From Rutidosis leptorrhynchoides (taxonomy: Eukaryota > Streptophyta > Magnoliopsida > Asterales > Asteraceae), in the NCBI RefSeq assembly GCF_046630445.1, contig NC_092334.1, positions 104,479,501 to 104,543,500 of the forward strand: 64,000 bases of DNA, given 5' to 3'. Shown piece by piece: positions 48,438-61,000 of this stretch (position 1 is the stretch's first letter; every line of letters begins with the position of its first letter). The translations under genes were made by a program, and so were the position numbers. A model generated the notes under the pieces. The model ran no database searches. It was not told the origin of the DNA and saw nothing but the letters and a program-made list of their open reading frames with translations.

Positions 48438-49469
48438 AGACCAGATCAGTAGTTGTTGTTTAATTTAGCTGTTTCCTAGCCGTTATGCTGTCTGCGTGAC
48501 TTATGATTATCAGGATGCAAATTCTGAAAATGCATAAGTGTTAGGTGAACTTTTAGCGGCGCCTTTTTGTGACTGATTTTCTGTACTGTGCTGTTTTGTG
48601 TTAACAGACAGAAACTAACTTGATTTGCCTTATGTTCAGGTGATAAGGATAAGGAAGCCGCTCAGTGATAGTTTATCTGAGCTTATTGCTGGTATTCGGT
48701 GAGTGGGTCTATCTCCGGATAGAGCATTAAGTAGCTGACACGCTACTTGTTCAGACTCTTTATTATTATGTTTATGTTTAGTATGATTACCATGCGTAGT
48801 TAGATATTGCCATGTTAGTTAGGAAGATTGCATGACTGTTTATCTGTGATCTTATGTGCGTACTGTTAGTTGGACACCAACCGAGGCGGCAAGGTTGGGA
48901 ACACACCGAGGAGGTAAGGTATGGTTGATGTGAGGTCGACTGTGGTAGCCTGGTCGGGTCATGGTGTTACTGATTGTTCAGTATAGCATAGAATGACACA
49001 TGTGTTGCGTCTGGATGGTTATGCAGTAGAATCAGTAAAGCGGACTATCGGTAGACTGTAGCTTGATCAACTAAGTCGTGTGCTCGTACAAGCCGCCGAT
49101 CCTCATATTGTCAGTTGCTGTTGTATGCTAGTTCAGGATGTTAGCATATCTGTGGCCTTTGCATGTTTAGTTGCTTATGCTTGGTCTGTTAGATAGTATC
49201 CATTCACTTAGCAGTTGTGCTAATTCCCCCACATTTCCACCCTTGCAGGTTTAGGTACTGCTTTTTAGGATGGGTGCTGCGGACGGGTTCGAAGACATGT
49301 TTGACTATGTGATTAACTCTGATGTTTCAATTTTAATGATGTTTTCACGTAACACCGTTGTTGTATAAAGTTGGTTTGTAAACAAAGTTATGTAAACGTT
49401 AAATAAGGCTATTTTAGTAATTAAGTATTTACTTCCGCTGTGTTTAAAAAAAATCAGGATGTTACAACT

Positions 49470-49481
49470 TGGTATCAGAGC
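49470..49481 (+). other. G5 primer binding site
   Basis: TGGTATCAGAGC, three bases after the LTR. Confidence 0.93.
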
Positions 49482-49643
49482 GTGGTTTAGCAGCAAGTAC
49501 ATGCGCGTATTTGTTCCTAAACCCTGAGTTAAGTCAAACATGTCTGTGGGGTGGGGCTAAGTGAATGCAGGATATTGTGCATGTTAGTATTTAGTAAACT
49601 ACAGTTATCCACTATGCATTTTTGCGAGTGTTTTGTAGCACAT

Positions 49644-51527
49644 ATGGCAGATGACAGGGATGCGAATGCTACAAACCCAATCCACCCCGGAACGTTCAGT
49701 GCTCCCGATGTGGAGGATGAGGCAGAGATTTACGAGGCTGATTATGTGCATGAGCTTGAAAGTAAGCTTAAGGAAGCTCAGGAAAAGATTACTGAGCTTG
49801 AGTTAGCTAGACAGTCAGGTAATGAGGATACACCACCAGGTTTTACCACTGCTCAATCACAAACCATACCGCAAATACACCAGAACCAGTACCAATACCC
49901 ATTACGGAACCAATTCCCTCAACATGTTATGCCACCACAATTTAACTACCAATATCAAAATCCCATGATGATGAACCAAGTTCAACCACCCATATACTAA
50001 CAACCATTTCCGCAACAGCAATTCCAACAACAATACCAACCACCAAAAAGATGCTTCTTTAAACAATTCAGGGATTGTGGACCTTCTCCCTACTTAGGAA
50101 GTTTTGACCCAACAACAACTCTCAACTGGTTAAGGGAAGTTGAAAAGGCATTTAAGGCATGTCAGTGTGAGCCAGAATTGAAAGTAACTTATGCGAGTAG
50201 GTTATTGAAAGACAGGGCTATAGTGTGGTGGTATTTAGTAATAGCAAGTGTTCCTCCAGAACAAGTTCAAATGATCACTTGGGAACAGTTTTACGGTAAG
50301 GTATGTGAGCAGTACTGCAATGTGTTTGACATGAATAGAATCAAAATGGAGTTTTTGGAGATGCGGATGACACCTCAGATGTCAATTGATGAGGTAATTG
50401 AGAAATACATGGATAAGTTAATGTTTGTACAACAATGGGTGCCTGATGAACAATCAAGAATCCAACATTTTGTGAATATGATCTTGCCGGAATACAGGAC
50501 GTTTGTGTGGTCAGCATCAATGTTATCTCAGTCTTTTGTGATGGCAAAGAAGGTAGAAAGTGATGTTAGAGCAGCAAGGGGCATGAATATAGAGAATGTG
50601 GTACCGCAGGGTAGTCAGGCTACCAGTCAGTCTCAGTTTGGTTCTAAGTCTAAGAAACCGTTTGGGTTTAGACCGAAGGGTAAAGGTAATCAATCAAGCA
50701 CATGGTCTGGTTCGGGAAAGAGAGAATGGTGTAAAGGTTGTAAGTCTTCTCACATTGGGCAGTGTTCTGAGGCAACGAGAAGATGTTTGAGATGTGGTAT
50801 GGTAGGTCATGAGTCTCAGGGGTGTTCCTTCAGGGAGAATGTGTGTTGGAGTTGTCACCAGCCGGGTCACCGTTCAGCTAGTTGTCAGACGTCAAAGGGC
50901 GCAAGTTCTGGGGCAGGGTCAGGGGCGCGTTCGGCATCTGTCGGGGGTTCCACAGCCTCTAGTGGACAGAAGAGAAATAACCCGCTGACTGCGGAAGCTA
51001 GGGCCTTTCAGATGACAGTTGAGGTCGCAACTAATAATGATGACGTAATAACCGGTATGTTCTTGATCAACTCAATACCTACTAGAGTATTGTTTGATTC
51101 AGGTGCAAATAGGATGTTTATGTCTATAGATTTCTGTACTAAGTTAGGGTTACCTGCTACTGTGCTGCCTGAGCCTGCTAGAGTAGAGGTAGCTGATGGT
51201 AAGATGGTTCCAGTCACAACGTATGTGTCTGGAGCTAGTATAGAAATTGATGGTAGACCGCTTGCTATTTCCTGTTTAGTGTTGCCTATCCCTAGTTTTG
51301 ACGTAGTGTTAGGGATGAACTGGATGAGCCTGCATAAGGCCCACATTAAGTGTGATAAGAAGATTGTGACTTTCTGTTTGACCGATGGAACCCGTATTGT
51401 AGCCCGAGGGGAACGAAGTGGGTTTAGTTTTCTGTTGATTTCTATGATGAAGGCGAAGAAGTCACTCTCTAAGGGATGTGAATCTTTTATGACTTATGTT
51501 ATTGATGCTAAGATAGAGAAGAGATAA
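49644..51527 (+). pseudogene. G5 gag and protease
   Basis: ATG at 49644 (MADDRDANATN). A coiled coil (LESKLKEAQEKITELELA) and a Gln/Asn/Pro-rich region end at TAA 49998-50000; the same frame continues with the capsid (WLREVEKAFKACQCEPELK, RAIVWWYLV). Three zinc motifs lie around 50730-50890: CKGCKSSHIGQC, CLRCGMVGHESQGC and CWSCHQPGHRSASC. The protease site is FDSGANRMFMS (about 51098) with VLGMNWMSLHKA. A second TAA closes it at 51525-51527 in frame with RT. Both stops fit CAA to TAA. Confidence 0.9.
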
Positions 51528-52423
51528 GTTACTGATATTCCAGTGGTTTCGGAATTTCCCGAAGTATTTCCTGACGAATTACCGGGGTTGCCGCTGGTAA
51601 GAGAAGTAGAGTATAAGATTGAGTTGGTTCCGAGAACAACTCCAGTGGCTAAGGCTCCTTATAGGTTAGCACCTTCTGAAATCAGAGAGATGATTTCTCA
51701 GATACAAGAACTGTTAGACAGACGGTTTATAAGACCGAGTTCCTCGCCGTGGGGTGCGCCAGTGTTGTTTCTAAAGAAGAAAGACGGTACTCTGAGAATG
51801 TGTATAGATTATATAGAATTGAATAAGAGGACGGTTAAGAACAAGTATCCTTTACCTAGAATCGATGATCTGTTTGACCATCTTCGGGGTGCGTCGTATT
51901 TTTCAAAAATAGATCTTAGATCCGGGTATCATCAGGTTCGGGTTGCAGAATCAGATATACCGAAGATAGCGTTTAGAACGAGATATGGGCATTATGAGTT
52001 CTTAGTTATGCCATTTGGGTTGACGAATGCTCCAGCAGTTTTCATGGATCTGATGAACAGAGTTTGTAAACCGTATTTAGATCAGTTTGTGATTGTGTTT
52101 ATCGATGATATACTGGTGTATTCAAAGTCAGAGGCTGATCATGCGACACATCTTCGATTGGTGTTAGGGTTGTTAAATAAAGAGCAGTTATACGCTAAGT
52201 TCTCGAAGTGTGAGTTTTGGCTTCGAGGGTGCAGTTTCTGGGTCATGTTATCTGTGAAGCAGGTATTAAAGTGGATCCATCGAAAATAGAAGCATTAATG
52301 GGTTGGAATTCGCCGAAGACGCCAACAGAAGTTAAGAGTTTCTTGGGTCTTGCGGGTTATTATCGCCGATTTATAAAAGATTTTTCTAAAATAGCGGGTC
52401 CGTTAACCAAATTGACCAGATAA
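51528..52423 (+). pseudogene. G5 reverse transcriptase
   Basis: In frame with protease: [37 protein letters not shown] (usually DYREL; Arg is Ile here), [32 protein letters not shown] and the catalytic [10 protein letters not shown], intact. A one-base loss near 52230 moves the rest ([24 protein letters not shown]) to another frame, and TAA follows at 52421-52423. Confidence 0.92.
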
Positions 52424-53570
52424 GACGTAAGTTTTCGATGGAGTGACCAACAGGAACAGGCTTTTCAGACCCTCAAACAGTTGTTGTGTCAGGCTCCAGT
52501 GTTAGCATTGCCAGAGGGTTCAGATGACTTTGTGGTTTATTGTGATGCGTCAATTGCCGGGTTGGGGTGTGTACTGATGCAGAGAGATAAAGTTATTGGG
52601 TACGCTTCTCGTCAGTTAAAGACACACGAACGTAATTATCCGGTTCATGATTTAGAAATGGCCGCAGTGATATTTACGTTGAAGTTATGGAGACACTACT
52701 TATACGTAGGGATTACAATGGCCACCCGATCTGATGGATATCCACCCGATCCACCCGCTTCGTGATGGATATGGATGAACCTAAATGGATATGGATACGG
52801 ATATGGATGAACCTTAACGGATATGGATATGGATATGGATGAAAAGTTTCATCCAAGGATATATCCATTACTACCCGAAATACATATACACATATATAAA
52901 TATAGATATATGCGTACATATTTACGATTACAGTTTTATTTACCGTTAAATTTACATTTTTCTTTCAACCCATAATGAAATAACTATAATATATTATAAT
53001 AAAACAAGTATGTCTAATAAAATAAACTTACAAATTTCATATTTAATTTTTCATAATCTATGTTTTATAGTAAAAATAAAAAATTTTGTTATATCTTTGA
53101 CAAGGATTACACATTCTTATGGATAAATTTTAATTATATCGTGTCATATTTATTTTTCTATACTATGTTTTTATTTTAATCAAATATTATAACATTTTTT
53201 TAACATCCATCGGATATCCATTAACCCGCTAAATCCATTGGATATGGATATGGATGGATGATATAAAACTAAATGGATATGGATATGGATATGGATGAAC
53301 AAAAACAAAATGGATATGGATATGGATACGGCATCACCCGATCCATATCCAATCCATTGCCATCCCTACTTATACGGTACAAAGTGTGTGATATGTACAG
53401 ACCATAAGAGCCTCCAATATTTTTTCACGCAGAAAGAACTGAATATGCGACAGAGATGGTGGATTGAGCTTATAAAAGACTACGATTGTGAAATAAAGTA
53501 TCACCCGGGTAAAGCAAATGTTGTGGCCGATGCTTTAAGTTGTAAAAAGGCCGTAGAGACCGTGAAATTT
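52424..53570 (+). pseudogene. G5 RNase H, interrupted by a MITE
   Basis: [19 protein letters not shown] and [18 protein letters not shown] precede the insertion; [22 protein letters not shown] and ANVVADALS follow it. The frame is WRHYLY before the MITE and LYGTK after it, so the MITE sits in the duplicated bases acttatac and nothing was lost. DALSRK is changed to DALSCK. Confidence 0.92.
52706..53367. mobile_element. hAT-like MITE with 8-bp duplication
   Basis: 662 bp flanked by acttatac (52698-52705, 53368-53375). Ends GTAGGGATTACAATGG and, reversed, AGGGATGGCAATGG: imperfect terminal inverted repeats of the kind seen in plant hAT derivatives. Both subterminal parts hold runs of GGATAT. 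No transposase. Confidence 0.88.
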
Positions 53571-55055
53571 ATGAGAACCGAAATAGTATCAGACCTTATT
53601 GAACAGATAAGGCAAGTTCATGCCCAAGCTTTATTGGAGGAGAATTTAAAGACTGAATTGATGACCAAAATAAAAGACCAATTAACTACCGATTCCAGAG
53701 GACTTAAGACGTTTAACAACCGAATTTGGGTGCCTATGCTTGGAGATTTAAGGAAATTAATCTTAAATGAAGCACACAAATCAAGGTTGACTGTCCATCC
53801 GGGTAGTACCAAGATGTATAATGACTTAAAATCGATGTATTGGTGGCCCACGATGAAGAAAGATGTTGCTCAGTTGGTAGAAAAGTGTCATATTTGTGCA
53901 TAAGTTAAGGCCGAACACCAGAAACCCTATGGTTTGTTACAACAGTTGCAAATTCCAAAGTGGAAATGGGATCATATTACGATGGATTTTGTAACTAAAT
54001 TACCTAGATCTCGGAGAGGTAATGATATGATATGGGTAATTGTTGATCGACTGACGAAGAGTGCACATTTCTTAGCTACAAAAGAGACAGCTTCGTTGAG
54101 TACTTTGGTAGAATTGTACTTGAAAGAAATAGTCAGTCGACATGGAGTTCCATTGTCTATCGTATCCGACAGGGATTCTAGATTTGTAGCGAACTTCTGG
54201 AACAGTTTACAGAAATGTTTGGGAATAAGGGTAAATCTGAGTACAGCGTATCATCCACAGACCGACGGTCAGAGTGAGCGTACAATACAGACACTAGAGG
54301 ATATGCTTTGATCCTGCGTGTTAGAGTACGGTGGTCTGTGGGATATACATCTACCATTGATTGAGTTTGCTTACAACAATACTTACCATTCGAGTATTGG
54401 TATGCCACCTTATGAAATGTTGTATGGTCGCAAATGTAGAACGCCGACTTGTTGTTTAGAAGCCGGAGAGAAACAGTTTGCAGGTCCAGAATTAGTTCAG
54501 ATAACAGCCGATAAGGTAGCGATAGCGCGTGAAAAGTTAAAAGCGGCACGTGACAGATAGAAAATGTATGCCGATCTACGTAGACGTCCAGTAAACTTTG
54601 AGGTGGGTGATCATGTTTACTTGAAAGTTTAGCCGTGGAAGGGTGTTATCAGGTTCGATAAGCGGGAAAATTTAGCTCCGAGATACATTGGGCCGTTCAA
54701 GATTATTCAGAGGATTAATGATCAGACGGTTGTATTAGAGCTTCCAGCAGAGTTAGCAGGGATACATAACACTTTCAACGTATGTTACCTTAGGAAGTGT
54801 AAGGTCAATGATGAGACGCAATTGGTTCCGTTGAGTGATTTGAGGGTAGACCTAAATCAAAAGTTAGTTGAAGAACCGGTTAGGATAGTGGATAGAAAGG
54901 TAACTAAGCTGAGAAAGAAGGAGATCCATATGGTGCTTGTTGAGTGGAAGCATAGTCTAGGATCGAACCTTACGTGGGAGACCAAAGAGCTGATGACGGC
55001 TCGTTATCCATGTCTATTTGACCAAGACCAGATTCCGAGGACGGAATCTCTTTAA
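53571..55055 (+). pseudogene. G5 integrase and chromodomain-like tail
   Basis: Zinc region [10 protein letters not shown] and CHICA, then TAA 53901-53903. The core keeps all three acidic positions: [27 protein letters not shown] at 54309-54311, TAG at 54558-54560 and TAG at 54631-54633 all lie in one continuous frame. The tail has PWKGVIRF, PRYIGPFKII and a chromodomain-like end (VLVEWKHS, NLTWETKE) with a stop at 55053-55055. Apart from point stops the pol is well kept. Confidence 0.92.
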
Positions 55056-55066
55056 GGGGGTGGATT
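55047..55066 (+). other. G5 polypurine tract
   Basis: AAGGGGGTGGA directly before the 3' LTR. Confidence 0.8.
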
Positions 55067-56955
55067 TGAAACATCCTCATATCGGGCTTAGATGTAAGAT
55101 GACCTTTTTGCCCTTAGGCATAATTGTGTGGTTAATTATGCTTTTATTTTTAATTATATGTTTAGTGTTATTTTATTATTTGGTTAAGACCAGTTTGTGA
55201 CAAGGGTCACAGAGCAGGTTCGTTTATTTAATTTGGACTCCGTTAGGGTAGTCAAATTAAGTACGAAAGATATTAGATAACTGGTAATTACCCGTGTGTG
55301 ATGGGGTATGTCATTTAACCCACATATATAAGCTTGTGACCAGCTCTTTTTCTCATTTTTTTCTTGAACCTTCTAAAAACATCCCGTACCTAAATTCTTA
55401 CCACTTGAAACCCTAGATTTCTAATTTATGTTCTAGAGCTCAAATCATTCATATCATCTTGTTCTTTACAATTTACAGAGTCTATTGAGGTAAGAATCAA
55501 AGAGTTTCAAGCTCTAATCTTTAAGAAAATGATGATTTTGTGTTAACTTTGTCAAAAGAGCAATTTTGAGTCAAAATGGTTGATTTTGATGTTGTTTGTG
55601 TCAAAAACTTGTGGGTTTATGCTTATTGATGTTAAGTGTATATGATTTGGTCAGTTTAGAGGTAAGAAACGAGCTCTAGAGCACCAATTGGTGATTTTAG
55701 GTCGAAACCCGTCAGTTTTCTGCTGCTGCTGCTCGATGAACACAACCGTACGGTTGCAGCTTGCAACCGCACGGGTACATGGTGCAACCATACCGGTGCA
55801 TGTGCAACCGTACGTATGCAGTGGTGTTGGTGAAACTGGGCAGGAAGTGTGCAACCGTACGGATGCATGATACAACCGTACGGATGGACTTGTAACCGTA
55901 TGGATGCATGTGCAACCGTACGGATGCAGACCAGATCAGTAGTTGTTGTTTAATTTAGCTGTTTCCTAGCCGTTATGCTATCTGCGTGACTTATGATTAT
56001 CAGGATGCAAATTCTGAAAATGCATAAGTGTTAGGTGGACTTTTAGCGGCGCCTTTTTGTGACTGATTTTCTGTAATGTGCTGTTTTGTGTTAACAGACA
56101 GAAACTAACTTGATTTGCCTTATGTTCAGGTGATAAGGATAAGGAAGCCGCTCAGTGATAGTTTATCTGAGCTTATTGCTGGTATTCGGTGAGTGGGTCT
56201 ATCTCCGGATAGAGCATTAAGTAGCTAACACGCTACTTGTTCAGACTCTTTATTATTATGTTTATGTTTAGTATGATTACCATGCGTAGTTAGATATTGT
56301 CATGCTAGTTAGGATGATTGCATGACTGTTTATCTGTGATCTTATGTGCGCACTGTTAGTTGGACACCAACCGAGGCGACAAGGTTGGGAACCCACCGAG
56401 GCGGAAAGGTATGGTTGATGTGAGGTCGACTGTGGTAGCCTGGTCGGGTCATGGTGTTACTGATTGTTCAGTATAGCATAGAAGGACGCATGTGTTGCAT
56501 CTGGATGGTTGTGCAGTAGAATCAGTAAAGCGGACTATCGGTAGACTGTAGCTTGATCAACTAAGTCGTGTGCTCGTACAAGCCGCCGATCCTCATATTG
56601 TCAGTTGTTGTATGATAGTTCAGGACGTTAGCATATCTGTGGCCTTTTCATGTTTAGTTGCTTATACTTGGTCTGTTAGATAGTATCCATTCACTTAGCA
56701 GTTGTGCTAATTCCCCCACATTTCCACCCTTGCAGGTTTAGGTACTGCTGTTTAGGATGGGTGCCTCGGACGGGTTTGAAGACATGTTTGACTATGTGAT
56801 TAACTCTGATGTTTCAATTTTAATGATGTTTTCACGTAACACCGTTGTTGTATAAAGTTGGTTTGTAAACAAAGTTATGTAAACGTTAAATAAGGCTATT
56901 TTGGTAATTAAGTATTTACTTCCACTGTGTTTAAAAAAAAAATCAGGGTGTTACA
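55067..56955 (+). repeat. G5 3' LTR
   Basis: TGAAACATCC...GGGTGTTACA. The first 400 bases differ from the 5' LTR at about eleven sites. Confidence 0.93.
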
Positions 56956-57773
56956 GATTATGATCAAGTTTAAAGGTAAGTTCTACTTTGTCAACGTTAG
57001 TAAGGAGAAGAAGGAGTGGCCTGTCTTTAAAAATTCAAGGGTGGATTCTATAGTTTCAGATGACAATGTTTCTTCCGGCGACTCAGATTATATTGATTCT
57101 GATATCCTGTCAGATAGTTATGATGATAGCATTGACTCGGATGAGATTTTCAGCTGGCTAGGGGATAATGCAAATGAATGTGCTTTTGATGGTGTTCCTG
57201 TTAATGGTCAAGATTCGGGCGTCAAAGATTCCGGTAAAGAGGTACCAGAAAAAACCGCCGACATTCAAAAGGAGATGGGGATGAATGTGGAAGACCAGGA
57301 GTCTGGTTGTTTCGAGCTTAGCAACCTTTTTGGAGATAATGATGAGGTTGTGGTAGAGTCCAATGAATCAAATCATAAAAGTTCACCTGTTTCCAAGGGC
57401 ATTGATTATGTGACTGCTACTTTTGAGGAAAAAGAACCTGGAGTGCAGCAATCTAAACAGTCATCTCCAATTAAGGGTATAGGTAAAGAGAATCGGGCTC
57501 ATGAAAACTCTTTTGAGGCCCATAATGCCACTTCTCCAGTTGGGCCTAAGGCCCAAAATGTTGTTTCTCCAGTTGAGCCCGAAGAGGGCTTTGAAGAGAA
57601 TTCCGTTGGGCTTAATGCTAACAGGCCAAACCAACTCAACCAATAATGCTGCTCTGATAAAAATAAAAATAACTTAAACAATGGAAAATCCAAATCGGGT
57701 AAACGTGCATCCAGTTCATCCACCTGTGGGTCAAAATCAAAAGAAATACCCTGCTGTTACGAGTGCTACTGGT
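56956..57773 (+). pseudogene. L1 ORF1, part after G5
   Basis: The frame picks up from ORF1 (IKFKGKFYFVNVSKEKKEWP) and runs through an acidic Asp/Ser-rich stretch (SGDSDYIDSDILSDSYDDS) to TAA 57644-57646, then on in frame with Lys/Ser-rich sequence to TGA at about 57771. The first TAA follows CAA and may be a point change. ORF1 would be about 550 residues or more. Confidence 0.8.
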
Positions 57774-58078
57774 GAACGATGGGGAATCAAAAATCCTCCT
57801 CAAGAATTATGCGTTTCAAATAGATTGCTAGATGTGGTGTTAACTTTACTAAATTGAAGAAGTTCAAATGCAAGTCCTGTGGGTGTAGAAATAAACCTGG
57901 CAAATCAAAAATCAAATCGAAGGGTCTAAGTAGCAATTGCAATTCGGAGGATAATTTAAAGAACTCTGATGGTGAGTTAGGAAGTATGGGGAGAAAATCG
58001 GGTTAAGGTGGACAAACCTTAACCCTCAGTAAGTTCCACTGTTGTCTCTCCTGTTTTCATTTTTTCTATATTTTAAAT
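57774..58078 (+). other. L1 region between ORF1 and ORF2
   Basis: Remnants that look like the ORF1 C-terminus (FKCKSCGC, then NKPGKSKIKS in another frame) and a short T-rich spacer before ORF2. No intact ORF. Confidence 0.6.
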
Positions 58079-61000
58079 ATGAAGATTCTTTCATTAAATA
58101 TTCGAGGTTTTGCGGTAGATGGAAAATTTAGGTGGGTTAAACGGATTTGTTCGAGTGAAAGACCTAGTTTTGCTGTATTCCAGGAAACTAGATGTAGAAA
58201 TTTACAGGATAGGTGGGTTCAAGCTCTTTGGGGGGCACGGATTTTGGTTTCGTCCAGAAAGATGCAATGGGAAATTCAGGAGGTTTACTCCTCATTTGGG
58301 ACTCCAATTATTTTGAGGCTATTGCAAAGGCAGATGGTGATTTCTTCCTTGCTGTCAAAGGTCGCTGGAAAAGTACTGGTAGCGAATTTGTTGTGGTTAA
58401 CGTCTACGGGCCTCATAACGATGTGTTAAAGATATTATTTTGGGATTCATTAGAGAAGCTGATGGGGTTAAATGAGGAAGCATGGGTACTATGTGGTGAT
58501 TTCAACGAGGTAAGGGAGCATGATGATAGGTTGAATTGTATTTTCCATCAACATCAGGTAAAGAGGTTCAACGAATTCATTTTGAGGAATAGATTAGTTG
58601 AGATACCGATAAATGGGAAGAAATTTACAAGAATTAGTGATGATGGCACCAAGTTTAGCAAACTCGATCGTTTTCTTGTTTCGGATCATTTCATTCGACT
58701 TTGGGATGATCTGTCCATTACAACAATGGATAGATTTCTTTCGGATCATGTTCCAATAATTTTACAGGAGAAAGTCATTGACTTCAGCCTAAAACCCTTT
58801 AAAGTCTTTGATGAATGGCTTAATAAGGAAGGGATTGAGGATGTTATTAATGAAGCTTGGGGTAAACTGGTTAAAGGTTCTAGATTCGACTGCAACTTCA
58901 GAGATAAAATGAAAAATGTAAAGTTTGCCCTCAAGTTTTTGAGCTCTTGTACCTTTGGAGGTTTAGATAATGAGATAATTACTCTTAAAAAAGAAGCACA
59001 CGAGTGGGAAATCAAGGCTGAAAATAATGGGATGAATGATGTCGAGCGTGAGAAATGGTTAGATTGCAGGAGGCGATGGATTGAAAAAGAAAAGGTGAAA
59101 GCCAACATGTTAAAACAAAACGCTAGGATTCGATGGATTTTGGAGGGAGACGAGAACTCGAGATATTTTCATGCCACCATTAAGCGTAAACAAAATAAAT
59201 GTAACATAAGAGGGTTTAACATTAATGGAGTGTGGACAGAGAATCCTTGTGAAGTGAATGGTGTTGTTTTTGAACACTTTCGGAAGCAATTCAGCAGGCC
59301 CAATTCTGTTACGTCGAGGCCCACACTCTCGGGTTGGGCTGAAAATGCAGGCATGCTGCTCACTCAACTTTCTGATTCGTAAAACAGAGAACTCGAGGGT
59401 CTGTTCTCTGAAACTGAGGTGTGGAATGCAATTAAAGACTGCGGTAATCACAAAGCACCCGGCCCGGACGGTTTCAACATCACTTTTTACAAAAAAATTT
59501 GGAGTGTAATCAAAGGTGATCTAATGAATGCTTTGAATGATTTTTGGTTAAAGGGGGAATTATCACATGGTTGCAATGCCTCTTTTATCACATTGATTCC
59601 TATGAAGGTGGACCCGTTGAGCCTAAATGAATACCGGCCAATTAGCTTAATTGGTAGCTTCTACAAAGTATTATCAAAAGTTCTCGCGGACCGCCTTAAG
59701 AGAGTAGTACCGGATATCGTGGGATATGAGCAAAGCGCATTTATTAGAGGAAGAAAAATCATTGATGGAGCCTTGATAGCAAATGAATGTGTGGATTTCC
59801 TTAAGTACAAGCGTCTCAAAAGTCTCATTTTTAAGGTGGATTTCGAGAAAGCCTTTGATTCGCTATGTTGGGATTTCCTCCTTGAAATGATGGGAATTAT
59901 GGGTTTTGGGGGAAAATGGAAGAAATGGATCATTTCGTGTTTAAAATCTGCTTCGATCTCAATCTTGGTTAACGGTTCTCCAACAAACGAGTTCACGCTT
60001 CAACGAGGAGTGAGGCAAAGAGATCCACTTTCTCCATTTCTATTCATACTAGCGGCGGAAGGCTTAAACTTATTGGCTAAAGCCGCGGTTAGGAATAATA
60101 TGTTTGAGGGAGTAGAAATAGGGGTTGAAAAAATCCCTATCTCGCACCTTCAATACGCGGATGATACTATATTCTTTGGTTCGTGGAGTGGGTGTAACAT
60201 TGATAACCTAATGAAGCTCCTCAAGTGTATTGAGCTTGCCTCGGGATTACAAATAAATTACAATAAAAGCAATATTTTTGGTATTATTGTTGATTCAAAG
60301 GAGGTTGAGGCCATGGCAAATATTTTTTGGGTGTAAAGTTGGATCGTTTCCGTGCACCTATCTAGGCCTTCCAATTGGGGCAAAAATGTCTAAGGAGGTT
60401 AGTTGGAAGCCGGTGATCGATAAGTTTGAAAAAAGGCTTGCGGATTGGAGAGCACGTTCGGTGTCTTTTGGTGGGCGTTTGACTCTCGTAAAGTCGGTGT
60501 TAAATAGTTTGCCTTTGTATTTTTCTCGCTCTTTCGTGCCCCGCAATGTGTATTATAAAAAACTTGAGTGTGTGAGGCGTTCCTTCTTTTGGGGTGGGTC
60601 GGGTAACAATGCGAAAATCTCTTAGGTCAAATGGGATGAGGTCATTCTTCCTTTCGAGGAGGGCGGACTTAATCTCGGGTCTCTAAAAAATAAAAACTTG
60701 GCTCTAATTGGCAATTGGTGGTGGAGGTTTAAAACCGAACCCACTTCCTTGTGGGTTAGAGTCATTAAAAATATTTATGGCATCTCGGGCGGTCTTGATT
60801 CGGGTGGGCATCATTTTTCATCTAACTATGCTTCTGTTTGGTCGAGTATTATCAGAACAGGGACATCAATCGAAGAGGCTGGGGTCGAGTTCAAGAATTC
60901 TTTCTGTAGGGATATTGGGGACGGATCAAACACAGCCTTCTGGCTTGATAATTGGATTTCGAATGAGCCTTTATATTTGAAATTCAATCGTCTGTACCGG

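Larger units (their letters stand above)
47577..49466 (+). repeat. G5 5' LTR
   Basis: TGTAACATCC...GGATGTTACA. A TATA box (TATATAAG, 47835-47842) is followed about 160 bases on by a good splice donor (GAGGTAAGA, about 47997-48005). Then comes the CCGTACGG array (48253-48437) and acceptor-like sites TTATGTTCAGG (about 48631-48641) and CACCCTTGCAGG (about 49240-49250). No protein-coding content; overlapping ORFs over the array are repeat artefacts. Confidence 0.93.
47577..56955 (+). mobile_element. G5: Ty3/gypsy chromovirus with gatta duplication
   Basis: LTRs 47577-49466 and 55067-56955, about 97-98% identical by eye, flanked by gatta (47572-47576 and 56956-56960). Interior: primer site, gag, protease, RT, RNase H, integrase, chromodomain-like tail, PPT. 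At least seven in-frame stops and one frameshift, and a MITE in RNase H. It lies in L1 ORF1. Confidence 0.95.
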
